From: GCA-2737665 sp044344795
Lineage (GTDB): Bacteria; Bacteroidota; Bacteroidia; Palsa-965
NCBI GenBank assembly: GCA_044344795.1
Contig: JBIJCF010000008.1
Span: 23,560-87,559, forward strand
Direction of reading: 5' to 3'
Length of the DNA stretch: 64,000 nucleotides
Both the position numbers and the translations under genes were made by a program. Each line of letters begins with the position of its first letter. The first letter of the stretch is position 1. This document shows, piece after piece, positions 1 to 8,581 of the stretch. Below the pieces are notes generated by a model, which saw only the letters and a program-made list of their open reading frames with translations, was not told where the DNA came from and did no database searches.

Positions 1-1069
1 AACTTCCTCTGCCAACTCAGGTGATGCATTTCCTGTAGGAACAACTACGGTAGTATTTACAGCGACTGATGCCTCAGGCAATTTAACTTTAGATTCAATT
101 GCTGTTACAGTAACAGACCAAGAAGCACCTATTGTTACTTGTAGTTCAAACATCACTATTAGTGCGGATTCCGGAATGTGTTATGCAACCAATGTAAACT
201 TAGGTTCAACGATAGGAACGGATAATTGCAGTCTGGCATCCCTCACCAACAACGCTAACGACACTCTTGCAGTTGGAACTCATCTCATATTATGGACTGC
301 CACAGATGCCTCAGGAAACGCTTCAACATGCCAACAAACAGTTACCGTAGTTGACACGCAAGCTCCAACATTCAATTCCTGTCCACAAGACATTGCAATA
401 TGTCCAGGCATCATCACTTTCCAAAACCCTGAAGCGTCTGACAATTGCGGTTCAACAGTAACGCAGGTTTCCGGACCAACTAATGGTAGTACACTAAGTG
501 CGGGAACGTACCAAGTTACATTTGCTGCAACTGATGCTTCCGGCAACAGCGATACCTGTTCATTCACAATTACTGTAAATCCTGAACCGGTTGTAACATT
601 ATCAATGATAACTCCGAACGTTTGTGCAGACGATGCTGCGTTTGCTTTAACAGGAGCAAATCCTGCCGGTGGTACTTTTAGCGGTAATGGTGTTAGCAAC
701 GGAAGCTTCTCTCCTGCTGTTGCTGGCGTTGGCACACACATTATCAATTATGCATTTGTAGACACCAACGGATGTAGCGGAGTTGCTGCAGACACCATCG
801 TTGTGAATGCATGTACAGGCATTTCTGAATTCGGCAATGCGATGTTCACGCTATATCCGAATCCGAACAACGGCATGTTTACCTTAAATACTGCTGGAAT
901 AGGAACTGTTGTGATTTTGGATCAGGCAGGTCGCGCGGTGTATCAAAACCAAATGACATCTGGAAGAAATGAATTGAACTTGCAAAATGCGTCTACCGGT
1001 TTGTATATTGTTCGTTTTACAGATCGCATTGGCAACACTAATACACAGCGTTTACACATTCAACATTAA
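1..1069 (+). CDS. C-terminal part of a HYR-repeat cell-surface protein with T9SS sorting domain (5' end outside window)
   Basis: The reading frame is open from base 2, so the gene begins upstream of the window. The visible part holds the end of one HYR (hyalin repeat, Ig-like) module, two more modules marked by the recurring pattern ATDASGN...TITV, and a further Ig-like segment. The last 80 or so residues form a type A T9SS sorting domain: the YPNPNNGMF motif, a GRAVYQ strand and the ending STGLYIVRF...QRLHIQH. Such proteins are exported by Sec, cross the outer membrane through the type IX system and are attached to the surface or released. The repeats suggest adhesion or scaffolding; no catalytic domain is visible. 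A small lipoprotein gene follows 11 bases later on the same strand. Confidence 0.85.
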   Translation, partial: TSSANSGDAFPVGTTTVVFTATDASGNLTLDSIAVTVTDQEAPIVTCSSNITISADSGMCYATNVNLGSTIGTDNCSLASLTNNANDTLAVGTHLILWTATDASGNASTCQQTVTVVDTQAPTFNSCPQDIAICPGIITFQNPEASDNCGSTVTQVSGPTNGSTLSAGTYQVTFAATDASGNSDTCSFTITVNPEPVVTLSMITPNVCADDAAFALTGANPAGGTFSGNGVSNGSFSPAVAGVGTHIINYAFVDTNGCSGVAADTIVVNACTGISEFGNAMFTLYPNPNNGMFTLNTAGIGTVVILDQAGRAVYQNQMTSGRNELNLQNASTGLYIVRFTDRIGNTNTQRLHIQH

Positions 1070-1080
1070 ACCTCAGCAAC

Positions 1081-1266
1081 ATGAAAAAAATCCTGTTCCC
1101 CGCTGTAATTGCCCTCACTATGATAATGGGTTGTAACAGCACCAAAGAGAGTCAAACGGTGTATCAATGCCCAATGCAGTGCGAAGGTGAAAAGACCTAC
1201 GACAAGCCCGGAGAATGCCCGATGTGCAAAATGGAATTGAAAGTTCCGAAAGCAAATGGTCATTAA
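1081..1266 (+). CDS. Small lipoprotein with heavy-metal-binding domain
   Basis: A 61-residue protein with a short signal peptide ending in the lipobox IMGC (Cys at about residue 18). The rest is one small Cys/Met-rich module: YQCPMQC, then about a dozen residues, then CPMCKMEL. This matches the heavy-metal-binding domain found at the N-terminus of CusB-like efflux proteins and as free-standing lipoproteins in Bacteroidota. It probably binds copper or another soft metal at the membrane surface; the metal and partner are inferred, since no efflux genes are adjacent. It may be cotranscribed with the cargo gene before it and ends at a strong hairpin terminator. Confidence 0.8.
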   Translation: MKKILFPAVIALTMIMGCNSTKESQTVYQCPMQCEGEKTYDKPGECPMCKMELKVPKANGH

Positions 1267-1267
1267 T

Positions 1268-1300
1268 AAAAAAGGGAGAATCACTTGATTCTCCCTTTTT
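1268..1300. terminator. Bidirectional hairpin terminator
   Basis: Perfect inverted repeat: GGGAGAATCA at 1274-1283 and TGATTCTCCC at 1286-1295. It is flanked by an A-run on the left and a T-run on the right, so it can stop transcription from both sides. It lies between the converging genes at 1081-1266 (+) and 1319-1600 (-). Confidence 0.9.
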
Positions 1301-1318
1301 ATTAAATGAGGCCGCTGA

Positions 1319-1600
1319 TTAGCGTTGATCATTAACTTTCTGTGGATTGTTAGGTGCCGGCTGTGCTTTGCCATTCACCGTGCCTTTGAAAGGTTTCTTT
1401 TTACCTTTTTTAGCAGGCGCCGGAGCTACTTCTGCCTTACCACCTTGTGGAGCAGATTTTGCTTCCGATTTTGGTGCCGGTGCCGGTTCTGCCTTAGTTG
1501 CAGGAGCAGGCTTAGTTGTTCCCTTTGATTTCGGAGGATCTTGTGCAAACGCAAATGCTGCGAACGACAAGAAAGCTATTGACAATACGATCTTTTTCAT
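1319..1600 (-). CDS. Small secreted Ala/Pro/Lys-rich protein
   Basis: The start is placed at ATG 1600, which begins a standard signal peptide (MKKIVLSIAFLSF...AFAQ), rather than further upstream. The mature part is about 70 residues of low-complexity sequence made of Ala, Pro, Lys and Gly, with PAPATKAEPAPAPKSEAK-type repeats and a basic KKGKKKPFKG stretch. No folded domain is visible. It may be a cell-wall-associated or disordered periplasmic protein, but the function is unknown. The 160-residue protein at 2346-2828 has a similarly basic, repetitive tail. Confidence 0.65.
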   Translation of the reverse strand: MKKIVLSIAFLSFAAFAFAQDPPKSKGTTKPAPATKAEPAPAPKSEAKSAPQGGKAEVAPAPAKKGKKKPFKGTVNGKAQPAPNNPQKVNDQR

Positions 1601-1635
1601 GATTATAATTTTTAGAAGTAGATGTACCAATATTA

Positions 1636-2301
1636 ATGCCAAAAATGAAACAATCCAAGAAGTTCGAACACATCAGCATATTTGCTGCAGTAATTTTTTT
1701 ATTTACTAACCTGTTGTTTGTAGCATGCTCTTCTTCTCCCGAAGCACCAGCTTCTCGCGACACGACCAACCTTGCACAAGAACTTTCCGAAGAACTGAAA
1801 ACACCGGCGGAATACGATCAGTTCTTATGGTTTTATAGTGCATTCGTTTATGAACTAACAAATGCTGATTCAGCCTCCCAGTTGGACAAATACATTAGCA
1901 AGGAACATCGCTTAACGATAATTCATGCTAGAGGTGCATTACCGCATGTTAAACGTACTGACACATTTTTGGATTTAGTTGCGATGAACTATCCCATCCT
2001 TAAAGACACCAACTTACGCAGCGAAAAACCCAAGCAAGAAAGTTTACCTGTGCGAAACTGCGATCAACCGAATGGTTGGAATAAAACAGGATGTTACACA
2101 CAAGAAATTAATCCGATTAAAAGTACTGATCTGTGGACAGCAGCAGGATTAAGAGAAGAAGAGATAAAAGCAATCAAAAATTCTGCGACAACTGTTACAC
2201 GGACAGTCATTAATACCCTAGGCGTTACTTTTTATTTCAGTCTTATCAACGGCACGTGGTACCTGACCTTCATTGATCTGCGTCCAAATTGTGCGGCATA
2301 A
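1636..2301 (+). CDS. Lipoprotein of unknown function
   Basis: A 221-residue protein with a hydrophobic signal sequence (FAAVIFLFTNLLFVAC) ending in a lipobox Cys followed by SSSPEAP, so it is probably anchored in a membrane. The mature part has aromatic segments such as YDQFLWFYSAFVYEL near the start and a beta-rich C-terminal third (FYFSLINGTWYLTFIDL), which resembles small lipoproteins with an NTF2-like or SnoaL-like cup, but this is only a guess. Two possible ATG starts lie at 1636 and 1645; the choice changes only three residues. It is divergent from the gene at 1319-1600 with 35 bases between the two starts. Confidence 0.75.
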   Translation: MPKMKQSKKFEHISIFAAVIFLFTNLLFVACSSSPEAPASRDTTNLAQELSEELKTPAEYDQFLWFYSAFVYELTNADSASQLDKYISKEHRLTIIHARGALPHVKRTDTFLDLVAMNYPILKDTNLRSEKPKQESLPVRNCDQPNGWNKTGCYTQEINPIKSTDLWTAAGLREEEIKAIKNSATTVTRTVINTLGVTFYFSLINGTWYLTFIDLRPNCAA

Positions 2302-2302
2302 A

Positions 2303-2326
2303 AAAAGCGTCCCGAAAGACGCTTTT
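2303..2326. terminator. Hairpin terminator between converging genes
   Basis: Inverted repeat AAAAGCGTC (2303-2311) and GACGCTTTT (2318-2326) with a six-base loop, directly after the stop codon of the lipoprotein gene. The A-run and T-run on the two sides suit termination in both directions. Confidence 0.85.
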
Positions 2327-2345
2327 CATTTTAAATAATTCAAGA

Positions 2346-2828
2346 TTATTCTCCATCTAAATCAGGATCCTGATCCGGTTCATCCGCATCACCACCTGTT
2401 GGCGCAGGCTCAGTTGTACCCGGTTTACCGCCTTTACCTTTTTTAGGCTTGCCTTTACCTTTTGCCTTTGCTTTATTGGCAGCTTGCTTAGCACGCTGCT
2501 CTTGCCACTTGGTATATTGCTCGGGCGATAAAGTAGACTTCATTCCATTATGAAATTCATCACGAGCCTTTTTACGTTCTGCCTGCCACACTTTTTTGTC
2601 CTGACCTTTGTATTGCTCGCGCAATTCATCCATTTTCTTAGCACGCGCCAAGGCTAAATCACGAACTTTAGTTCTCTGCGTAGCATCTAAGCCCAAATCC
2701 TTCTGCATTTTATTAGCGTAAGCATCGGCACGTTGTTCCGGAGTTTTCTTTGGTTTACCATTGCCTTGAGCAAAAGCTAGTGAAACTGTCATCAGTAACA
2801 TCACCAAAATTGAAATTGTCTTCTTCAT
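2346..2828 (-). CDS. Periplasmic Spy/CpxP-like helical protein with acidic tail
   Basis: The start is placed at ATG 2828, which opens a clean signal peptide (MKKTISILVMLLMTVSLAFAQ); longer readings put extra residues before it. The mature protein has long charged helices with the pattern LGLDATQRTKVRDLALARAKK and, later, LSPEQYTKWQEQR. This is the LTxxQ-type repeat seen in Spy/CpxP-like periplasmic proteins and in many short Bacteroidota proteins. The C-terminus changes to a Lys/Gly-rich stretch (KAKGKGKPKKGKGGKPG) and then a strongly acidic end. It could be a periplasmic chaperone or stress sensor; that role is inferred from family resemblance only. Confidence 0.7.
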   Translation of the reverse strand: MKKTISILVMLLMTVSLAFAQGNGKPKKTPEQRADAYANKMQKDLGLDATQRTKVRDLALARAKKMDELREQYKGQDKKVWQAERKKARDEFHNGMKSTLSPEQYTKWQEQRAKQAANKAKAKGKGKPKKGKGGKPGTTEPAPTGGDADEPDQDPDLDGE

Positions 2829-2981
2829 AATTAATTTTTTATTTGACAAATAGTTAGTCAGAATTCGTGCCAAAGACAACCTAAATCTTTAGTTTGTTTA
2901 ATAATTTGGATCATATTGCTACAAAACGTTAAAAATTAGACAGGTATGTACACATTAATTGCTTCTTGACTTTGCATTACT

Positions 2982-2989
2982 TATCTTTA
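2982..2989 (+). promoter_or_regulatory. Possible -7 promoter box (TATCTTTA)
   Basis: One mismatch from the Bacteroidota -7 consensus TAnnTTTG, placed 26 bases before the desaturase start. The same A-ending variant recurs before several other genes in the window. Confidence 0.4.
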
Positions 2990-3015
2990 TCGAATAAGTA
3001 AAATAGAATACCAAA

Positions 3016-4119
3016 TTGAAAGGTTCCATTAAATTCGTGCAAGCCGAGCGCTCTGCATTCTTCCCAACTCTTAAGAAACGCGTCGAACAGTATTTTCGTG
3101 ATAATCACATCGATCATCACGCCAACGCGAAAATGGTTGTCAAAACCATAGTATTACTAACCGCTTACATTACGCCTTTTGTGGCCATGTTGCTCTTGGA
3201 TTTACCGGTTTGGGTAAATTTGATATGCTGGATAATCATGGGGCTGGCTTTGGCAGGTATTGGTATGTCAATTATGCATGATGCCAACCATGGAGCGTAC
3301 TCTTCCAGCAAGAAAGTCAACACGTTGATGGGATATACCCTAAACCTTGCGGGTGCATCTGTGTTCAACTGGAAATTGCAACACAACATTCTTCACCACA
3401 CTTACACTAATGTTGTGCATTATGATGAAGATATTGACGACAAAGGTTTTATGCGTTTTTCTCCGCACACGCGACGCAAGAAATACCAATCACTTCAAGT
3501 GATCTATGCATTCTTGTTTTATTCCGTGATCACATTGTATTGGGTTGTAGCAAAAGATTTGTTGCAATTTATTCGTTACACTAAGAACGGTGTCAATCCG
3601 AACAAGCCTAAAGAAAATGTAATCACTTTCCTGAAAATTTCTGCTGTTAAGATTGGGTACTTGTTCGTAATACTTTTCGTTCCGATTTACTTTGCAGAAC
3701 TTCCTTGGCTGCAAGTGATCAGCGGATTCCTGATTATGCATGGAGTGGCAGGAATAATTTTAACCGTAATTTTCCAATTGGCACACACCGTTGAAGGCAC
3801 AAGCCACCCGCTACCTAACGTATCCGGCAACATTGAAAACGATTGGGCTATTCATCAGCTGAATACCACAGTAAATTTTTCTCCGGATAGTAAAATCTTA
3901 ACTTGGTATTTGGGCGGTTTGAATCACCAGGTGGAGCATCATTTGTTCCCGCGTATATGTCATGTGCACTACCCGGCGATTTCAAAAATCGTCAAAGAAA
4001 CCTGCAATGAATTTGGCGTTCCATATCTGGAAAACAAAACGTTCATGCAGGCCTTACGTTCTCACATCCGAACATTGAAGCGATTCGGACGAATTGATCC
4101 GGAATTAGCACAGATGTAA
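3016..4119 (+). CDS. Membrane fatty-acid desaturase (acyl-CoA / acyl-lipid type)
   Basis: A 367-residue diiron desaturase that introduces a double bond into a fatty acyl chain. All three histidine boxes are present: HDANH at residues 88-92, HNILHH at 123-128 and NHQVEHH at 303-309. The QxxHH form of the last box is typical of front-end or linoleoyl-CoA-type desaturases. Four hydrophobic segments lie around residues 44-85 and 205-255. The start is TTG at 3016: a stop codon lies just upstream in frame, and the next ATG (residue 40) would remove conserved N-terminal sequence. Its stop is only three bases from the stop of the converging acyl-CoA dehydrogenase gene, so lipid desaturation and fatty-acid degradation genes sit tail to tail. 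No cytochrome b5 domain is fused. Confidence 0.9.
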   Translation: MKGSIKFVQAERSAFFPTLKKRVEQYFRDNHIDHHANAKMVVKTIVLLTAYITPFVAMLLLDLPVWVNLICWIIMGLALAGIGMSIMHDANHGAYSSSKKVNTLMGYTLNLAGASVFNWKLQHNILHHTYTNVVHYDEDIDDKGFMRFSPHTRRKKYQSLQVIYAFLFYSVITLYWVVAKDLLQFIRYTKNGVNPNKPKENVITFLKISAVKIGYLFVILFVPIYFAELPWLQVISGFLIMHGVAGIILTVIFQLAHTVEGTSHPLPNVSGNIENDWAIHQLNTTVNFSPDSKILTWYLGGLNHQVEHHLFPRICHVHYPAISKIVKETCNEFGVPYLENKTFMQALRSHIRTLKRFGRIDPELAQM

Positions 4120-4122
4120 ATC

Positions 4123-5901
4123 CTATAAATTGTAGCGATCAGTGCTCAGCACATAATCTGCTACAACACGACGTACTTCTTTAATATTCACAGGCTCCAC
4201 TTTTGTGAATCGGCGTAAGCCCATTTGCATCATGCGCTGTTCATCACCTTCCGCAAAACTGTTCACTGCATCCTTACCGGATTTCAAAATACGATCGGCT
4301 GCGTCATAAATACGTGCACGCATGATCGCTAACTGCACCGCGCACGATTCTTCACCTTTCATGCTCACTAATTTTTCGACGCGCAACATTGTTGACTCCG
4401 CGGTGTAAGTTTCAATCGCCATATCAGCAATGTTCATCAATATTTCCTGCTCCTTGGCTAAAGTCATCATGAATTTCTGAACAGCTGCACCGGCAACCAT
4501 CAATACGGCCTTCTTGAAGTTTTCTAATGCTTTCTTTTCGGCTGCGAACAACGAAGTATCCGGTCCTCCAAAATCAGGAATGGACATTAATTCTCCGGCA
4601 ACTTTCTGTGCAGGACCCATTAAATCCAATTCACCTTTCATGGCTTTGCGCAACAACATATCTACCACGAGCATACGATTGATTTCGTTCGTACCTTCGA
4701 AAATGCGATTGATACGAGAGTCGCGATACGCCCGTTCCATAGGAGCTTCAGCGCTATAACCCATTCCACCGTATATCTGCACTCCTTCGTCCACCACAAA
4801 ATCCAACACCTCAGATCCGTGCACTTTTAGTATCGCAGCTTCTGCAGCAAACTGTTCTACGCCTTTCAATTTAGCTTTCGCTTCGTCCATTCCCACTTGC
4901 TGCAACGCTTTGATCGCATCATCAACATTTTGTGTTGCACGATACAGCGCCGACTCAACAGCATAGGTGCGAATTGCCATCTCACCTATCTTTTGTTTGA
5001 CAGCTCCATACTTTGCAATCGAGCGACCAAACTGCTGACGTTCATTGGCATATTTGGCGGCATGAGTAATCACACGTTTCGCGCCGCCCAATGCAGCGCC
5101 GGCCAATTTCAAACGACCTACATTTAAAATATTTACTGCAATCTTAAATCCATTACCACGCTCAGAAAGTAAATTCTCAACAGGTACATGACAGTCATTA
5201 AAAAACACTTGACGGGTGGAACTTCCTTTTATGCCCATCTTATGTTCTTCCGGATTAAGAACAACTCCGCCAAATGACTTCTCAACAATGAAAGCACTAA
5301 GATTTTCATCTTCATCAATCTTCGCGAATACGATGAACACTTCTGCAAAACCGCTATTCGTGATCCACATTTTCTGCCCGTTGATCACATAGTGTTTACC
5401 ATCCGGAATCAATACGGCTTTTGTCTTTCCTGAGTTTGCATCACTTCCTGCACCCGGCTCGGTTAAGCAATAACACGCTTTCCATTCGCCGGTGATCATT
5501 TTAGGTAGATACTTCGCGCGTTGTTCCGCATTACCGTATAACTGAATGGGCAACATACCAATTCCGGTATGTGCAGCAATAGCAACAGCAAATGAATGTC
5601 CGCCACCCAAAATTTCCGTTGTGAGCATGGAAGTTTTGAAATCCTTTCCAAAACCTCCATACTCCTCCGGTGTTGCTATTCCAAGCAATCCAAGCTCGGC
5701 GGCCTTATCCAACTTGTCCGCCATCAATCCGTCTTCCATCGCGTCCAAACGATCCAACACGGGATCAATTTCCTGCTCGATAAAATCGCGACACGTCCGT
5801 GCAATCATCAACGTTTCTTCATCCCACTCTTCAGGGATAAAAATTTCACTTGCCGGAGTAGAGCGGATTAAGAACTCGCCGCCTTTGATTGGATTACTCA
5901 T
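4123..5901 (-). CDS. fadE: Acyl-CoA dehydrogenase, long FadE type
   Basis: A 592-residue flavoenzyme catalysing the first step of beta-oxidation (acyl-CoA to trans-2-enoyl-CoA, FAD as acceptor). The usual acyl-CoA dehydrogenase domains run from about residue 30 to 415, with CYCLTEPGAGSDANS and WITNSGFAEVF motifs in the middle domain and QIYGGMGYSAEAPMERAYRD near the end of the catalytic fold. About 170 further residues form a C-terminal extension, as in Bacillus FadE and unlike the roughly 380-residue short-chain enzymes. It lies last in a minus-strand block ligase-marR-fadN-fadA-creD-fadE, 24 bases after the CreD-like gene. The order fadN-fadA-fadE is that of the Bacillus fadNAE operon. Confidence 0.9.
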   Translation of the reverse strand: MSNPIKGGEFLIRSTPASEIFIPEEWDEETLMIARTCRDFIEQEIDPVLDRLDAMEDGLMADKLDKAAELGLLGIATPEEYGGFGKDFKTSMLTTEILGGGHSFAVAIAAHTGIGMLPIQLYGNAEQRAKYLPKMITGEWKACYCLTEPGAGSDANSGKTKAVLIPDGKHYVINGQKMWITNSGFAEVFIVFAKIDEDENLSAFIVEKSFGGVVLNPEEHKMGIKGSSTRQVFFNDCHVPVENLLSERGNGFKIAVNILNVGRLKLAGAALGGAKRVITHAAKYANERQQFGRSIAKYGAVKQKIGEMAIRTYAVESALYRATQNVDDAIKALQQVGMDEAKAKLKGVEQFAAEAAILKVHGSEVLDFVVDEGVQIYGGMGYSAEAPMERAYRDSRINRIFEGTNEINRMLVVDMLLRKAMKGELDLMGPAQKVAGELMSIPDFGGPDTSLFAAEKKALENFKKAVLMVAGAAVQKFMMTLAKEQEILMNIADMAIETYTAESTMLRVEKLVSMKGEESCAVQLAIMRARIYDAADRILKSGKDAVNSFAEGDEQRMMQMGLRRFTKVEPVNIKEVRRVVADYVLSTDRYNL

Positions 5902-5925
5902 AACTCAATGTTTTAAAATGTTTAG

Positions 5926-7281
5926 CTACTGCTGTTGCTCGTCTTCGTACCAATTGATTTTACGCGACAACCACATGATTACTAACAACACTGCGAAAAT
6001 TGAAATACTTCCAACCAGCAATGCATAATCTTGCAACTGAATAATAACAAACATGAAGCCATACAACAACGTCATGATAGCTCCCATGAGCAATGTTGAT
6101 TTTCGATTGTTGAATATCCACGACGAATACATCGTAATTGCACCTATCGTAGCAATCGCTGATACCCAATAACCCGCATTGAATCCGATGTGTTCTGACA
6201 AAGACAATAACAAGGTGTAAAACACACATATTGCTAAACCAACCAACACATATTGGAACGGATGAATGCGCAACTTCTGTAAAATTTCAACAAAGAAGTA
6301 AACCATAAACGACAAGCCGATGATCAATATCGCATACTTCGATGCACGTGCCGATTTCAGGTAATGATCCACCGGAACTTTGAAGTCAATTCCAAAACGC
6401 GACTCATAGGTATTGAATGCATCATCGCTCCATACTTGAGGATAATTGCGATTCAAGTTCAACACTTTCCATTCTGCTTTAAATCCATCTTTAGAAATAT
6501 CTGCAGGTTTGTTCGGAAGAAACGCTCCACTAAAGCTTGGATCGCGATAAGAAGAATTCAATTGAACGATAGTAGTCTTACCTAATGGTCCAAAGTACAA
6601 CTCCTTGCTACCATTCAATTTCATTTGAAACGAAAACTTCCATTCTGCGCCGGGCATTCGCTGCAAACTATCGGGTTCAACAGGAACACTTATACCGCCA
6701 TTACTTCCGTAACTCAATCCTTCACCTTCAATACCCGGATTGAACACCAGATCTTTCCCGTTAAGATTGAGTTTCACTTGTTCTTTAATTCCGCGCATAT
6801 CAGTTACGCCCACGCCCAAAAATGCTTTTTCCCATTCCAGCTTTTTCGGATCAACTTTTGTCAATGCATATTCAGGAATTTTGAAAGAACCGACTACAGC
6901 GAGATCACTTTCATACACCATGACTTCGTAAATACCACGATGACGCATATTCGGTGTAACGTTTCCTTTATAGCTCAATTCTTCAGGAAGAATCTTCAAA
7001 TAAGACGTTACATTATTCTGTCCGTTCCATACCTGATATGGAATGTACAATACAGGACCACGGACAGTTTGCTCACGACTCCATTTTTCGCTCACTTCCG
7101 AAATCGCATTTTCAGAAGTACGCTCGCGATCATAAATCAGGAACTCCAGCAAAGCCCATGGAATAAGCAAAATAATTATAAGTAAAATGATCACCAACAA
7201 TTTCATGGTGATGGATGGTTTCTTTTTAGGTGAAGGAACCTGAGGAACCGAAGGCATTTGAAAAGGAGGATTGTTTTCCAT
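5926..7281 (-). CDS. CreD-like inner membrane protein
   Basis: A 451-residue membrane protein of the CreD family. One transmembrane segment lies at about residues 25-47 after a proline-rich cytoplasmic start, followed by the conserved stretch SREQTVRGPVLYIPYQ and a periplasmic beta-rich domain of about 260 residues, then five or six transmembrane helices from about residue 315 to 440. E. coli CreD responds to the CreBC two-component system and affects envelope phenotypes and colicin tolerance; its biochemical activity is unknown. No creBC genes are nearby. Here the gene sits between fadA and fadE in the fatty-acid degradation block, which is unusual. Confidence 0.85.
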   Translation of the reverse strand: MENNPPFQMPSVPQVPSPKKKPSITMKLLVIILLIIILLIPWALLEFLIYDRERTSENAISEVSEKWSREQTVRGPVLYIPYQVWNGQNNVTSYLKILPEELSYKGNVTPNMRHRGIYEVMVYESDLAVVGSFKIPEYALTKVDPKKLEWEKAFLGVGVTDMRGIKEQVKLNLNGKDLVFNPGIEGEGLSYGSNGGISVPVEPDSLQRMPGAEWKFSFQMKLNGSKELYFGPLGKTTIVQLNSSYRDPSFSGAFLPNKPADISKDGFKAEWKVLNLNRNYPQVWSDDAFNTYESRFGIDFKVPVDHYLKSARASKYAILIIGLSFMVYFFVEILQKLRIHPFQYVLVGLAICVFYTLLLSLSEHIGFNAGYWVSAIATIGAITMYSSWIFNNRKSTLLMGAIMTLLYGFMFVIIQLQDYALLVGSISIFAVLLVIMWLSRKINWYEDEQQQ

Positions 7282-7319
7282 TGCGTTTTGTTTTGTTTTC
7301 GAGATTAACGAGTGTCGTT

Positions 7320-7327
7320 TAAATCTA
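7320..7327 (-). promoter_or_regulatory. Possible -7 box for the creD-fadE pair
   Basis: On the minus strand this reads TAGATTTA, one mismatch from TAnnTTTG, 38 bases before the creD start and after the fadA stop. It would allow creD-fadE to be expressed apart from fadN-fadA. Confidence 0.3.
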
Positions 7328-7356
7328 TTGGCTCGTTAACAAATGTTGTGTTTTGC

Positions 7357-8532
7357 TTAATACACTTCAAAAATACCTGCCGCGCCTTGTCCTGTGCCCA
7401 CACACATGGATACAATACCATATTTATTGTTTCTGCGTTTCATCTCATTAAATAACTGCACCGACAATTTTGCACCGGAACAACCCAATGGATGTCCTAA
7501 TGCAATTGCGCCCCCATTCACATTCAATATTTCCTGCTTGAGTTCCAGCTTTCGCGCAACAGCTATACTCTGTGAAGCAAACGCTTCATTCAATTCTATC
7601 AGATCTATTTGATTTAACGACAAATTTGCCAAACGCAATGCTTTCGGAATTGCTTCTACCGGACCAATTCCCATAATACGAGGTGGAACACCGGCAACAG
7701 CATAACTTACCAAACGCGCAATGGGTTGTACGTTCAACTGTTTGAGCATTTTTTCGCTAACAACAACTACAAACGCAGCACCATCAGAAGTTTGTGATGA
7801 ATTTCCTGCCGTAACTGTCCCGGCCACTGCAAAAACAGGCTTCAACTTTGCAAGTGCTTCTGCATTAGTATCAGCACGCGGACCTTCATCCAACGTTACA
7901 ATTGTCTCTCGTTGTTTACGTTTACCTGCTTCATCCAGATACGTTTCACTTACGGTAATAGGTGCGATGCCACTTGTAAACAAACCTTCCTGTTGCGCGT
8001 GTAGTGCGCGTTGATGCGACCGTAACGCAAATGCATCCTGGTCTTCACGATTCACGTTAAACTCATTCGCAACTGCTTCGGCGGTTAAACCCATACCCCA
8101 ATACCAATCGGGATGATTTAACGCGATATCCGCATTGGGAATTACCCGCCAGCCGCCCATCGGAATTAAACTCATACTCTCTACTCCACCTGCAACAATA
8201 CAATCCGCATGACCCGCATGAATTCTCGCTGCAGCCAATGCAATAGTTTCCAAGCCCGAGGAACAATAACGATTCACGGTCATTCCCGGAACTTTATCCG
8301 TGTCTAAAGCCAACAAGGAAATCAAACGGCCGACATTTAATCCTTGCTCCGCTTCCGGCATCGCGTTACCCACAATTACATCATCAATCTGCTCTTTATC
8401 TAATTGCGGAACCTGTGCCACAACCTGACGAATAACTTGTGCTGCCAAATCATCCGGACGTAAAAAACGGAAAACACCTTTGGACGCTTTCCCAACCGGA
8501 GACCGAAGACCTGCTATGATATATGCGTTCAT
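7357..8532 (-). CDS. fadA: Acetyl-CoA acyltransferase (3-ketoacyl-CoA thiolase)
   Basis: A 391-residue thiolase, the normal family length. The nucleophilic cysteine is in NRYCSSGLE (C90). The C-terminal active-site blocks GGAIALGHPLGCSGAK (His) and MCVGTGQGAAG (Cys) are intact. It cleaves 3-ketoacyl-CoA into acetyl-CoA and a shortened acyl-CoA, the last step of beta-oxidation. It follows fadN by 49 bases, a gap that contains a perfect TAnnTTTG box, so it may have its own promoter besides readthrough from marR-fadN. Confidence 0.93.
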   Translation of the reverse strand: MNAYIIAGLRSPVGKASKGVFRFLRPDDLAAQVIRQVVAQVPQLDKEQIDDVIVGNAMPEAEQGLNVGRLISLLALDTDKVPGMTVNRYCSSGLETIALAAARIHAGHADCIVAGGVESMSLIPMGGWRVIPNADIALNHPDWYWGMGLTAEAVANEFNVNREDQDAFALRSHQRALHAQQEGLFTSGIAPITVSETYLDEAGKRKQRETIVTLDEGPRADTNAEALAKLKPVFAVAGTVTAGNSSQTSDGAAFVVVVSEKMLKQLNVQPIARLVSYAVAGVPPRIMGIGPVEAIPKALRLANLSLNQIDLIELNEAFASQSIAVARKLELKQEILNVNGGAIALGHPLGCSGAKLSVQLFNEMKRRNNKYGIVSMCVGTGQGAAGIFEVY

Positions 8533-8553
8533 AATATCCTAATTATTGAAATT

Positions 8554-8561
8554 CAAAGCTA
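8554..8561 (-). promoter_or_regulatory. -7 promoter box TAGCTTTG before fadA
   Basis: Perfect Bacteroidota -7 box on the minus strand, 21 bases upstream of the fadA ATG and inside the short fadN-fadA gap. Confidence 0.6.
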
Positions 8562-8581
8562 CTTTATAACCGCGATTACTA

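Noticed and set aside
280..747. Minus-strand frame of 155 codons opposite the HYR-repeat gene
   Set aside because: Shadow of the repeat-rich coding strand; its sequence mirrors the repeats and shows no domain.
6625..7185. Long plus-strand open frame of 186 codons opposite the creD gene
   Set aside because: Antisense shadow of a well-supported coding region; no promoter, family motifs or plausible composition.
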